A stretch of DNA of 39,541 nucleotides from a virus. The notes under the pieces were generated by a model. It saw nothing but the letters and a program-made list of their open reading frames with translations. It was not told the DNA's origin and ran no database searches. Location: IMG/VR virus record IMGVR_UViG_3300025326_000108, positions 1 to 39,541 of that record; one strand, written 5' to 3'. The position numbers and the translations under genes are program-made. Below are positions 22,016 to 29,988 of this stretch, piece after piece. Each line of letters starts with the position of its first letter. Positions within the stretch are counted from its first letter, which is position 1.

Positions 22016-22494
22016 GGGAACGAGATCACCCCGGCGTTCGCGCTCAGCAGCGACAGGATAGCGAGGTAGGCGCCCGGCAGGTCTTTCATTCCCTGGATCT
22101 TGAGGTCGAGGAAGCTCACCAGGCTCTCGTTGTCCGTGAGCGCCACCTGGGAGCCGTCAGCGCGCGTCACGACCCGCGCGTCCTCGGCCACGCCCTCCCA
22201 GGCGATCTTGATCTCGCCGTACGTCCACCAGTCCCGGAAGGCATCGTCAACCGCCTGGAGGTCGCTGGCCGAGCTCGCGCCGGAGAAAAGCACCTCGATG
22301 TTGAGCACCTGATACCAGGAGCCGATTTCGAGGCGCACGGGCGGAAAGACCCCGTCGGTCTTCGAGCTCGCGATAGGCGTCTCGCGGTTCTTCTTGGTGA
22401 GCTGGCTCTCGACGCGCGTGGCATTGAGCGTGAGGGGCGAGCCCGGCGCCCCCGCCCGCGTGAGCACAAGGGTCTCGGTCGCCAAGGCGCTCAT
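22012..22494 (-). CDS. Tail protein, 160 aa
   Basis: ATG 22494. The protein follows the tape measure by one gene and precedes the hub, the place of distal tail/tail-tip proteins. It has a beta-rich layout (VRLEIGSWYQVLNIEVLFSG), an acidic helix (LQAVDDAFRDWWTYGE) and a C-terminal DLPGAYLAILSLLSAN. No specific family recognised; the assignment rests mostly on position. Confidence 0.6.
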   Translation of the reverse strand: MSALATETLVLTRAGAPGSPLTLNATRVESQLTKKNRETPIASSKTDGVFPPVRLEIGSWYQVLNIEVLFSGASSASDLQAVDDAFRDWWTYGEIKIAWEGVAEDARVVTRADGSQVALTDNESLVSFLDLKIQGMKDLPGAYLAILSLLSANAGVISFP

Positions 22495-22500
22495 CCCCCC

Positions 22501-22890
22501 TCAGAATGTAAACCCTATGACCTCGGAAAACGCGAGCTCGCACGCCCAGGTGGGCTCACCCCCGACCTTGCGGTAGATGAAGTTGTCAAAGCTGACCGTC
22601 AGGGTATGGCCGCGCCAGGTCGCGGTGGTGCTGGCGAGCGTGTACCACCACTTGAAGGCCCAGATGAGGTCTTTGAGCTCCTTGAGCGCGGCGTCCGCGT
22701 TGACCCCGCGGATCACGAAGCTGGCCTGGAAGCGGCGCTCGAATTTCCCCGGCTCCCACACGATGGTCTCCTGTGGGCCGTCCGAGAACCCCGGCGGGCT
22801 CAAGGGCTTGGGGTCGCGCTTGGGGTTCTCGGCCACGCTCTCGCACCGCAGGAGGAACCCACGCTCTCCCGACCCGTTGGCCAGCACCAA
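22501..22890 (-). CDS. Tail protein, 129 aa
   Basis: TTG 22890, or the GTG 3 nt later; GAGGA lies upstream. The sequence FERRFQASFVIRGVNADAAL then LKELKDLIWAFKWWYTLAS looks like a small beta/alpha tail-tube-like or distal tail domain. It is the first gene after the tape measure, so a tail-completion role is likely. No named family. Confidence 0.6.
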   Translation of the reverse strand: MVLANGSGERGFLLRCESVAENPKRDPKPLSPPGFSDGPQETIVWEPGKFERRFQASFVIRGVNADAALKELKDLIWAFKWWYTLASTTATWRGHTLTVSFDNFIYRKVGGEPTWACELAFSEVIGFTF

Positions 22891-22898
22891 GTCCTCGA

Positions 22899-24527
22899 CT
22901 ATCCGAAGAACCCCCTGAGCTGCTGCGCGATCTGGAGGCCCGCGTCTCGGCCCATTCCGAACAGGCTGGCGTCCTCGCCCATCCCGATGTTGACCACGAC
23001 CTGCGCGTTCATGCTCTGGCTCGTGCTGCCGCCCCCACCCCCGCCGCCGTAGAACTGGAGCAGCCTTGCAATGCTTTGCGAGGTGCCCGCGGGCAGCACG
23101 AACTCTCCCGAGTGCAGGAGCGCAGGGCCGGTCGAGTAGACGGGCCCACCCTCCTGGAAGGGGTTGAGCCAGTCGAGGAACTCCCCGCCTTTTTCACCCA
23201 CCCAGCCGAGCGCGCCGCCAATGGCGTTACCGATCCCGACGAGCGCGTCCCAAACCCATTGGAGGAAGCCCGCCACCGTCTGCAAAATGCCGCTCAACCC
23301 CTGCCAGGCCCAGGAGAACGCGCCTCCGAGGGCGGCGCCCAGGCCACCGACGATGTCCCAAACGCCCTGGAGCGTGGCCGCCATGCCGGAGAAAAAGTTC
23401 CAGACGCCTCCCAGCACCCCCATGAGGCCCTGCCAGGCCCAGGAGAGCCCGCCCGCGATGTAGCTGCCGATGCCCGACAGGATCTGCCAGAGGGTCGTAG
23501 CCAGGCTGATGAACCCCTGGACGGCGCCGTTGGCCAAGTCCCAAAGCAAATGGCCAAAACCCGCGACCGCAGCGCCGATCTGCTGGAAGCCCTGCCAGGC
23601 GACATCGAGGCTGAGCCTCAACGCGCGGAACTTGTCGATGACGACCATCACGATCGCGACGAAGACCAAGATCGCCCCACCCACCAGCACGACCACGGCC
23701 AGGAGGACTTTAAGGATGAACTCCAGCCTGTCCCCCTGGGAGATCCAGTCGACAAAGCGCCCGATGATCTCCACGACCTTGACCACCAGCGGCGCCATCT
23801 TGAGCACGAGGTCGATGAGTTTGGGCGCGAGCTCCGCGACTTTCTCGGCCACCTGCCGCACGGCGTCCCCAAAGCCCGCGAAGGGCCCACGGGCTTTCTC
23901 GGGCCCCTCCTGCATCGACTGGGCGAACGCCAGCAGGAACTTGCCCAAGAGGAAGTCGATGAAATCCTGGAGGATGCCCCGGGCGAACTGCCAGACCTGG
24001 GTGGAGCGCAGGAAGTTGAAGATGGCCGAGACCACCGCCTTGGCCAGTTGCAGGAATTTCTCCACGACTTTGCCGACCACGAGCGCCACCAGCCCGAGCG
24101 CGATGAGCGGGCCGGCTCCTCCGAGCATGGCAGCGCCGAACCTTGAACCCGCGGCGCCAGCCTTGTTGGCGGCGCCGCCGAACGCTCCCATCTGGCCCGT
24201 GAGCCCCGGGAAGGCCTCCTGGGTCTTCTTCACCGCGTCCTCGGTGCTCTTGATGCTCGCGGAGGCTCGCCCCGCGCCGGGGATGAACCGCCCGAAACCG
24301 TCGAGCAGCGCCCTTATGGGGCTCTGGGCTTTCTCCGTCTCCTTGCCCAGCTGCTGGAACTGCTGGCTCGTCTGCCGCGTTGTCGTGATGGTCTTGCCGC
24401 CAACGCGCTCTACGGTCTTCTGGGTCTCGGAGACGCGCTGGCTCACGCGCTTGAGCGTGTCCTCCAACTGCTGGGCCTGGCCCTCGAACTTGACCGTGAG
24501 CGTGGCCGCGTTGATGTTCTCGCCCAT
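22899..24527 (-). CDS. Tape measure protein, 542 aa
   Basis: ATG 24527, 1 nt after the chaperone frame ends. N-terminal coiled coil (residues ~15-75, QQLEDTLKRVSQRVSETQKT), then hydrophobic segments (GPLIALGLVALVVGKVVEKF; ILKVLLAVVVLVGGAILVFV) and many Trp/Gly repeats of the type GGLSWAWQGLMGVLGGVW. The C-terminus has the tail-tip motif LLHSGEFVLPAGTSQ found in many tape measures. At about 1.5 angstrom per residue it would set a tail of roughly 80 nm. Confidence 0.9.
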   Translation of the reverse strand: MGENINAATLTVKFEGQAQQLEDTLKRVSQRVSETQKTVERVGGKTITTTRQTSQQFQQLGKETEKAQSPIRALLDGFGRFIPGAGRASASIKSTEDAVKKTQEAFPGLTGQMGAFGGAANKAGAAGSRFGAAMLGGAGPLIALGLVALVVGKVVEKFLQLAKAVVSAIFNFLRSTQVWQFARGILQDFIDFLLGKFLLAFAQSMQEGPEKARGPFAGFGDAVRQVAEKVAELAPKLIDLVLKMAPLVVKVVEIIGRFVDWISQGDRLEFILKVLLAVVVLVGGAILVFVAIVMVVIDKFRALRLSLDVAWQGFQQIGAAVAGFGHLLWDLANGAVQGFISLATTLWQILSGIGSYIAGGLSWAWQGLMGVLGGVWNFFSGMAATLQGVWDIVGGLGAALGGAFSWAWQGLSGILQTVAGFLQWVWDALVGIGNAIGGALGWVGEKGGEFLDWLNPFQEGGPVYSTGPALLHSGEFVLPAGTSQSIARLLQFYGGGGGGGSTSQSMNAQVVVNIGMGEDASLFGMGRDAGLQIAQQLRGFFG

Positions 24528-24528
24528 G

Positions 24529-24738
24529 TCAAGCCCCCTGCTGCCTGGCCTTCTGGATCTTCGCGACCTCGTCGAGCAGCGTGGCGCGCACCGAGACCTC
24601 GCGCACGCTCATGCGCCGGATGTCTCCGAGCTGGTAGCCGGCGTCGATGAGCGCCACCTCCTGGCTCAGGAGCGCCGCGAGCGGGTCGTGCGGGTTGAAC
24701 CCCGCGGCCCCGAGCCTCACGGCGCGCCGGAGTTTCCC
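24529..24738 (-). CDS. Tail chaperone T-like extension read by -1 frameshift
   Basis: This frame is -1 relative to the upstream chaperone gene and overlaps its end. It encodes LGAAGFNPHDPLAALLSQEV and a helical C-terminus (EVSVRATLLDEVAKIQKA). It has a possible own GTG start in a GTGA overlap, but the in-frame slippery heptamer just upstream indicates a fusion product as in lambda G/GT. Product of the shift: a longer chaperone that binds the tape measure protein. Confidence 0.75.
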   Translation of the reverse strand, partial: GKLRRAVRLGAAGFNPHDPLAALLSQEVALIDAGYQLGDIRRMSVREVSVRATLLDEVAKIQKARQQGA

Positions 24739-25106
24739 AGCACACCCTCCTGGACGCCGGTCTCGCTCATGACGGCCTCGGCCAGCTTGGCGCCGAGCTC
24801 GGGCCTGATCGAGACCCAGAAGGCATTGTCGGGCTTGCGCCCATCGACGAGCAGCGTGCACTTGCGCAAGGTCGCGATGGTCAGCTTGGGCCCGTCGACC
24901 TTGCCGTCCGGGCCCTGGCACTCCGAGGCCATCTGGAGGCTTTCAGCGAAGTTCACCTGGGCGATCCGCACGGTATGCCTCTTGCCCCCGTAGGCGAACT
25001 CTCGCACGGTCTCGCGCTCCTCGGGGCCGACTTCGAGGAGATCCTCGTAGCGGCCTCGCTCCTGCTCTCGGCCCGGCTCGGCCTCTTCTGCTGGTTTTTC
25101 TGCCAT
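24717..25106 (-). CDS. Tail assembly chaperone G-like protein, 129 aa
   Basis: ATG 25106. An acidic disordered N-terminus (EKPAEEAEPGREQERGRYED) is followed by a beta/alpha region (KRHTVRIAQVNFAESLQMA). It lies exactly between tail tube and tape measure, the universal site for frameshifted chaperones. The codons near its end contain G GGA AAC, so ribosomes can slip -1 into the 24529-24738 frame. Its role would be to keep the tape measure soluble during tail assembly. Confidence 0.8.
   Translation of the reverse strand: MAEKPAEEAEPGREQERGRYEDLLEVGPEERETVREFAYGGKRHTVRIAQVNFAESLQMASECQGPDGKVDGPKLTIATLRKCTLLVDGRKPDNAFWVSIRPELGAKLAEAVMSETGVQEGVLGNSGAP
24732..24738 (-). other. -1 ribosomal slippery heptamer GGGAAAC
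   Basis: On the coding strand the zero frame reads CTG GGA AAC, that is G_GGA_AAC, matching X_XXY_YYZ. Slipping -1 gives GGG AAA CTC and joins the chaperone to its T-like extension. Lambda uses GGGAAAG at the same place in its tail genes. Confidence 0.75.
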
Positions 25107-25161
25107 CTTGTTCCCTCGTGTGTCTGACGGACGGACGGGCCCTTCCGGGCCCTGGGTGAGC

Positions 25162-26589
25162 TCAAATGGCGGTGCCGATGTACCAGGGGGTCGAGTCGAC
25201 GACCGTGATGACGGTCGTCTTGACCATCCCCTGGATCTCCACCTCGACCGCGCCCTCCTCGGGGATCGGGTGCTTGGCCGAGTTCGTGCGCCAGCCGTTC
25301 ATGGCGATGCTGAGCGTGTCGTTCGCTCCGCGCGTGAACAGGATCGAGGCGTTGAGCTCGGCGCTCGTCTTGATGAGGTCGAAGAAGGTCGAGTCGATGG
25401 GGTTGGTCGTGAAGCGCGCTTCGTGGTGCCTCTTTCCCTCGATGGCGTCGAGCGGCAGCCTGCCGTCCACGGCGAGCGTCTGGATGTAGTGCGCGAGCTT
25501 GGCGCCGTTCCCGATCTTGTGGCTGAACTTCACGAGCTTGGCCACCGTGAACCCGTTGAAGGTCAGGAGCCCCTGGTCGAAGTAGTAGGGCCGCGTCGAG
25601 GGCACGGTCAGCACCGACGCTGAGGCCAGCCCCTTGGCGGTGTCGCGCGCCAGGACGCCCACGGAAGCCTTGAGCGGCCCCTCTTTCTCGCCCGAGACCG
25701 TGAGCTCGTTGAACTTGAGCCCGCGCGTGTGCAGGACGAGGTCGGCCACCGCTCGGAACACGCGCTCGACGCAGAGCGAGGGCAGCCTCGTGATGCCGCC
25801 GAAGGTGTGCGTGTAGGGCGCGACGACCTCATTGACGGCCTGGCCGGTGTCGTGGTCGAAGCTCAGGGGCGCATCCAAGGTGAGCGTGTTGGTGACCACC
25901 GCCGTGATCTTGCGCACCTCCGCGATGTTCTTGAGCGGGCTCACGGTGAAGTCGATGCCCGAGCTCACCTGGAAGTAGTCGTTGGTCAGATAGCCGGCGG
26001 CGCTGGCCAGCACGATCTTCTTGGCCCCGGCCTTGATGGCGCCGTTAAGCGTCGTGGCGTTCGAGGGCGAGCTCCCGACGGTAGCCTCTCCGCCAAGCGC
26101 GCACAAGATCACGCCACCCAGCAGCACGAGGAATTCCAGCGTCTCCTCGATCTTGTGCGCGCCTTCGACGCTCGTGAAGCGGTCGCGGCCCGCTGCGGCC
26201 GTGTAGAACTCCTTGACATCAATCTCCTCCTCAAGGCCCGGCGCGCTCTCGACGACCCCAAAGAACTTGTCGGTGGCCGCGGGCTTGATCCCATAGGTCG
26301 AGATGGCGATCTTGTCGTTGGCCCCGACGCCGTCCGCGCTGAAGGTGGCCGCATCGCAGGTGAGCACCGTGGAGGTGCTGTTGGTCAGCTGGTATTGGCG
26401 GCCCACGGCCGTCCCGCTCAAGATCCAGAGGTACTGGCCCTTGAGCCGCCCCGAGGCGCCGAAGTTCTGCGTGGCGTCCGTGATGGTCGTCGAGCCGATG
26501 GTCGCTCCCGAGAGCTCGTAGTATTCGTTCTCCTCGACCCCATAGCTCAGCGGCGTGCTGTCTCCCTTGTAAACCCCGACGGTTGGCAT
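25162..26589 (-). CDS. Major tail tube protein, 475 aa
   Basis: ATG 26589. It is a large beta-rich protein: TVGVYKGDSTPLSYGVEEN, repeated strand patterns, KIEETLEFLVLL, and a conserved-looking C-terminus (PIPEEGAVEVEIQGMVKTTV). It sits directly before the chaperones and tape measure, where the tube protein is expected in siphoviruses. At 475 aa it is long for a tube protein, leaving room for a surface domain (around residues 20-110, TATA-like beta insert with SGRLKGQYLWILSGTAVGR). No sheath gene follows, so the tail is non-contractile. Confidence 0.75.
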   Translation of the reverse strand: MPTVGVYKGDSTPLSYGVEENEYYELSGATIGSTTITDATQNFGASGRLKGQYLWILSGTAVGRQYQLTNSTSTVLTCDAATFSADGVGANDKIAISTYGIKPAATDKFFGVVESAPGLEEEIDVKEFYTAAAGRDRFTSVEGAHKIEETLEFLVLLGGVILCALGGEATVGSSPSNATTLNGAIKAGAKKIVLASAAGYLTNDYFQVSSGIDFTVSPLKNIAEVRKITAVVTNTLTLDAPLSFDHDTGQAVNEVVAPYTHTFGGITRLPSLCVERVFRAVADLVLHTRGLKFNELTVSGEKEGPLKASVGVLARDTAKGLASASVLTVPSTRPYYFDQGLLTFNGFTVAKLVKFSHKIGNGAKLAHYIQTLAVDGRLPLDAIEGKRHHEARFTTNPIDSTFFDLIKTSAELNASILFTRGANDTLSIAMNGWRTNSAKHPIPEEGAVEVEIQGMVKTTVITVVDSTPWYIGTAI

Positions 26590-26616
26590 TTGTAGGCCCT
26601 CCTGTTGCGCGATCTC

Positions 26617-27123
26617 TTAGACGATGGACTCCACATAGGTTCGGAGCCGAACCTCAAGCACGGCGCGCCAGAACCCCGCACCGCGCGAGCTGAAGTCCTG
26701 GCCACCTTGGAGGAGCTCAAGGGCATCGTAGCCCGGCGGGCCCACCGTCTCGCTCGCGCCCGTAAGGGTCGCGGGCGCCTTGCGGTTGGCCATGACGATG
26801 CGCTCCAGCTCGCCCAGCATCTTGCCGAAGTGCGCGCGGCTCACCGTCGTGCGGACATCCACGCTGACCTGGCCCGAGCGCTTGGCGTGCTCGTAGTTGA
26901 TGCCGTAGCGCTGGAACTGGCGCGGCGCGCTCTCGTACAGGATCAGGTCGTCTCCCGGGGCCCCGGAGGCGCTCGCCGCCGTCTTAAATGTACCGGGCAC
27001 GACCTTGATGTCCTCCGCTGTGTGGAAGTTGGGCTCGCGCTCGTCCGTGTTGGCCTTCGTCCAGCCGGCCTCCAGGAGGGCGCGCAGCGTCACCACGGGG
27101 TCGGGCACGAGCAGCGCGGCCAT
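26617..27123 (-). CDS. Tail terminator / head-tail joining protein, 168 aa
   Basis: ATG 27123 overlaps the previous stop as TGATG. Fold pattern: N-terminal helix (VVTLRALLEAGWTKANTDER), strands with YESAPRQFQRYGINYEHAKR, then SVDVRTTVSRAHFGKMLGEL. Its position between the connector and tail tube suggests tail terminator, but sequence similarity was not recognised directly. Confidence 0.55.
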   Translation of the reverse strand: MAALLVPDPVVTLRALLEAGWTKANTDEREPNFHTAEDIKVVPGTFKTAASASGAPGDDLILYESAPRQFQRYGINYEHAKRSGQVSVDVRTTVSRAHFGKMLGELERIVMANRKAPATLTGASETVGPPGYDALELLQGGQDFSSRGAGFWRAVLEVRLRTYVESIV

Positions 27124-27839
27124 CAACCCACCACCGTGAAGACCTCGATGTGCGGTGCCAGCAGCCTGTCAACCTTCGCGCCGAAGTCCCTTATCTTGCC
27201 CGGGATCGGGTTCGTGTTGATGTCGGGCCCGCCCGGGACATTCGAGGTGAAGAGGTCGGCCTGGAGCACCTGGATGGCCGCGAGCAGCGCCGTGGCCTGC
27301 CGGATGTCCGGCGGGATCTGCCAGTTGGGTGAGATGCCCCCGTACTGCTGGAGCCAGGGCCCTCCCCCGAAGCGGTAGGTCAGGCGCACCGCGCTGATCT
27401 TGTGACGCCGGTAGAAGCTCTTGAGGAACAGGATGCCCTTTTCAGGGTCGAGCCAATGGCGGCCCGAGTGCCCCCCGGTCTGGGTGACCGTCCAGTCCTC
27501 CCAGCTGGAGCCGTTCCAAATCTCTAGCTTGTCGCCCGCAGCCGTGCTGAGGATCTCCGTCCCGTCCGCAGCCGCCGTGAACAGGAGCTCGCGGTGCAGG
27601 AGCTTGAGCCGGATGCCGTCCAGCCAGTCCCGCGCGGTGTAGAGGTAGAGGGGGTAGTCGTGCCGCTCCTTGACGGCCGTGCGGGTCTGCCAGGCGTGGT
27701 GCGTGCGGCGCTCGACCTCTGCCTCGGCCCAGAGCAGGAAGTCGTTGACCTCGTCGCGCGTGGGCCTGGTGTCCGCGCTGAAGGCGAGCCCCAGCAGGGC
27801 CGCCACATTCTCCGCCTGCGCGTAGACCGCTTCAGCCAT
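27123..27839 (-). CDS. Head-tail connector (adaptor) protein, 238 aa
   Basis: ATG 27839. The N-terminal helices (AEAVYAQAENVAALLGLAFS, RDEVNDFLLWAEAEVERRTH) resemble gp6/gp15-like adaptor proteins that start with a helical bundle. A beta insert (TEILSTAAGDKLEIWNGSSW) and C-terminal helices (IRQATALLAAIQVLQADLF) follow. Likely the ring beneath the portal. The call rests on the helix pattern and position. Confidence 0.65.
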   Translation of the reverse strand: MAEAVYAQAENVAALLGLAFSADTRPTRDEVNDFLLWAEAEVERRTHHAWQTRTAVKERHDYPLYLYTARDWLDGIRLKLLHRELLFTAAADGTEILSTAAGDKLEIWNGSSWEDWTVTQTGGHSGRHWLDPEKGILFLKSFYRRHKISAVRLTYRFGGGPWLQQYGGISPNWQIPPDIRQATALLAAIQVLQADLFTSNVPGGPDINTNPIPGKIRDFGAKVDRLLAPHIEVFTVVG

Positions 27840-28131
27840 CTGGAGGAGCCTGCCCGCCGCCCTTGGCCAGATGCCGCTTGAGCGCCTTCCCGCCGTCGTT
27901 CAGGTAGGCGACCGCGCCCACCGTGACGAGCAGCTGCTCCGCCACACCGTACTCCAGGCCAAGGACGGACGAGAGGGCCCAGACGAGGGCCGCGAGGACT
28001 ACGGTGAGAGCGAACGCCCTGGGGTCGAGCTCCTCGGCCTTGCGGTTCTTGAGCCAGCCGATGAGCCCGCGCGAGCCTCCGGCGGCCAGCGCGATCACCA
28101 GGCTGGTTCCAAGCGCGTAGGGGTCGGGCAT
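27832..28131 (-). CDS. Small membrane protein, 99 aa
   Basis: ATG 28131; the 3' end overlaps the connector start by 8 bp. Two or three hydrophobic segments: about residues 5-20 (ALGTSLVIALAAGG), 38-58 (AFALTVVLAALVWALSSVLG) and a weaker one near 66-80 (EQLLVTVGAVAYL). The C-terminus is basic (KALKRHLAKGG). The topology resembles small holins, but holins of archaeal tailed viruses are poorly known and no lytic enzyme gene is nearby. Membrane protein is clear; function open. Confidence 0.65.
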   Translation of the reverse strand: MPDPYALGTSLVIALAAGGSRGLIGWLKNRKAEELDPRAFALTVVLAALVWALSSVLGLEYGVAEQLLVTVGAVAYLNDGGKALKRHLAKGGGQAPPDG

Positions 28132-28141
28132 AGCTGGCTCC

Positions 28142-28357
28142 TCAGAACAACACGGTGAGCGTGAGGGGCAGGATCGAGCCCACGACGGCCCAGATGCCCG
28201 CGAGCGACCAGCGGCGCAGCCGGTGGTCGCGCACGCTCTCGGTGGCCAGGTGCAGCGTGAGGTCGTAGAGCACGCCGAACTTGGCGTCCTGGTTGAGGCT
28301 CATGAACTTGGGCTTGGCTGGCACTTCCAGCCTGGGCAGCTTGATATCTGCGGCCAT
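28142..28357 (-). CDS. Small single-TM protein, 71 aa
   Basis: ATG 28357 with GGGAGG 8 nt upstream (a GTG 9 nt earlier is possible). The N-terminal half is soluble (LPRLEVPAKPKFMSLNQDAK); the C-terminus is one membrane segment (WSLAGIWAVVGSILPLTLTV). It is paired with the next membrane gene. Possibly a membrane partner in egress or entry. Not recognised. Confidence 0.55.
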   Translation of the reverse strand: MAADIKLPRLEVPAKPKFMSLNQDAKFGVLYDLTLHLATESVRDHRLRRWSLAGIWAVVGSILPLTLTVLF

Positions 28358-28379
28358 GTCGCTCACCTCCCTCCCCCCT

Positions 28380-28790
28380 TTAGCGGCTCCGCGCCGTCAG
28401 GCGCAGCTTGCCGACCGCGGCTGCCGCGGCGCCCTGGATCGTGACCTGCACCCAGCGCGTGCTGATTAGGTCTTGGACGAACCTGTCCGTCACGCCCGCA
28501 GCGCTCACGAGGTCGGAGCCGATCTGCTTCCGCTCTGCCGCGTCCTTGACCGGGCTGGAGTAGAGCCGCATGGTGAGGGCATCCACGCCGTCGTCGTTTA
28601 CCAGCACGATCTCGACCAGCGGGTGCTCGCGCAGGTCAAGCCAGCCTGCCGCGTCCGCCCCGTAAGCGATGGCGTTCTGGAGCGCGTCCGGCGTGTCCAG
28701 CGCGGCGTTCAGCTCGATCACGGAAACGCGCGTGCTGAGCTGCTGCCTGATCTGCTTCCCGGCGGGCGGGGCCCATGCGGAGTTGGCCAT
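28380..28790 (-). CDS. Hypothetical capsid-region protein, 136 aa
   Basis: ATG 28790 with AAGGAGG about 9 nt upstream. Mixed alpha/beta: VSVIELNAALDTPDALQNAI, HPLVEIVLVNDDGVDAL and VQDLISTRWVQVTIQGAAAA. It lies among capsid-associated genes downstream of the capsid gene. A minor head or decoration role is inferred from position only. Confidence 0.55.
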   Translation of the reverse strand: MANSAWAPPAGKQIRQQLSTRVSVIELNAALDTPDALQNAIAYGADAAGWLDLREHPLVEIVLVNDDGVDALTMRLYSSPVKDAAERKQIGSDLVSAAGVTDRFVQDLISTRWVQVTIQGAAAAAVGKLRLTARSR

Positions 28791-28836
28791 GCTGGTTTGC
28801 CTCCTTGGGAGAGCTCAGCCCGCTCTCCCTGCCTCC

Positions 28837-29400
28837 TCAGCCGCAGCGGTAGAGGAACCGCGCCAGCATGAGCTCGACGGTCGCGGCCACCGTGTCCACG
28901 CTGGCCAGCCGCATCACGCGGAGGTGCACCATCATGCCGGGCTTGAGCGCGTTGCCCGCATCGACGATGAGCCTGGTGCGCTCGGAGCGGTTGGCCACGC
29001 CCGGGACGGTCTTGGTCACGCCCGCGCCCGCGGTGGGCGCGGCGTCGAAGAGCTGCGTCCCATCGGCCTTCGAGCCACGCTGCTCGAAGTCGAAGTGGCA
29101 GGTGCCCGTGGTGGCGTTCACGCGCCAGTAGAGCTCCAGCACGCCCTCGCCCCAGTAGTCGTTGGGCACGAGGAAGTGGAGGTCGGCGTTGAGGTCGGAG
29201 GCGTCCGCGAACTGGAGCGCGTCGAACATGTTGTCCGCGTCCGTCCCCACCTTGGCGTTGACGGCCGGCGCCGTCGTGGGCAGCACGAAGTCGTCTGGGT
29301 TGAACTGGAGCTCGTGGTGGCTCGACCCGCCGAGCTCGGCGTTGGGGAACGCGCGGTCGAAAGGCTGGCCCTTCGGGGTCTCGTAGTTGTCGATCCGCAT
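28837..29400 (-). CDS. Candidate capsid decoration/fibre protein, 187 aa
   Basis: ATG 29400 with GGGAG upstream. Largely beta: HHELQFNPDDFVLPTTAP, LHFLVPNDYWGEGVLELYWR, TGTCHFDFEQRGSKADGTQL, MMVHLRVMRLASVD. The compact beta-sandwich pattern and position two genes after the capsid gene fit a head decoration or fibre subunit. No family match recognised. Confidence 0.55.
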   Translation of the reverse strand: MRIDNYETPKGQPFDRAFPNAELGGSSHHELQFNPDDFVLPTTAPAVNAKVGTDADNMFDALQFADASDLNADLHFLVPNDYWGEGVLELYWRVNATTGTCHFDFEQRGSKADGTQLFDAAPTAGAGVTKTVPGVANRSERTRLIVDAGNALKPGMMVHLRVMRLASVDTVAATVELMLARFLYRCG

Positions 29401-29403
29401 GGT

Positions 29404-29964
29404 CTACTCCCTCCTGGCGCCTCCCCTGGTCAAGGGAGGAGCGGGAGGCGCGGGAGGCGCGGGAGGCGCGGCAGTCTTGGGAGCTGGCGCAGGAGCCGGC
29501 GCGCGCACGAGCGCCCAGGTCTGGGGGTCGCGCCGCACCATCGAGAGCATCCAGTCCAGGCAGGTCTGGCAGCGCGGCGCCAGCTTGGTGTTGGGGCCCG
29601 CGTAGTATTCCTGGTGGAACCGGCAGGGCGAACGCAGCATGACGCCCGAGCCCGTGTAGAGTCGGAAGCGCTCGCGCGGTTGCGCCGGGGCCACGATCTT
29701 GACCCTCTCGGGCTCCAGGCGCGCGAGCTCGCGCAGGTGGATGTAGGTGGCCTGGCTCGCCACGAGCCGGCCCTTGAGCTCGTACTCCGGGTAGGCGCCC
29801 TCCTCGGGGTCGGGCCTGTCCGGTTGCGGAGGCCGCACCGTGAGGTTGCGGTCGCGCCCATCCGGGCCTGCGCTTGGCGCCGGCTGGTTGACGAGCGTCT
29901 GGGGGTCGCGCTGGGGCGGACTCAGGCCCTCGGGAGGCCTTGGCGTGCGGTCGGCGGTCGACAT
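29404..29964 (-). CDS. Hypothetical protein with Cys/His cluster, 186 aa
   Basis: ATG 29964, directly after the major capsid gene. The N-terminal ~55 residues are Pro/Arg/Asp-rich and disordered. The middle is folded, with SPCRFHQEYYAG and APRCQTCLDWM giving a possible C-H-C-C metal site. The C-terminus is a PA-rich tail with PPAPPAPPAPP, encoded by short DNA repeats near 29441-29468. Function unknown. Confidence 0.55.
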   Translation of the reverse strand: MSTADRTPRPPEGLSPPQRDPQTLVNQPAPSAGPDGRDRNLTVRPPQPDRPDPEEGAYPEYELKGRLVASQATYIHLRELARLEPERVKIVAPAQPRERFRLYTGSGVMLRSPCRFHQEYYAGPNTKLAPRCQTCLDWMLSMVRRDPQTWALVRAPAPAPAPKTAAPPAPPAPPAPPLTRGGARRE

Positions 29965-29988
29965 TCGCGTTTCCCTCGGGCGCCTGCC

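Noticed and set aside
27832-28131. Firm holin call
   Set aside because: Hydrophobic topology alone is not enough, and there is no lysin neighbour; left as a membrane protein.
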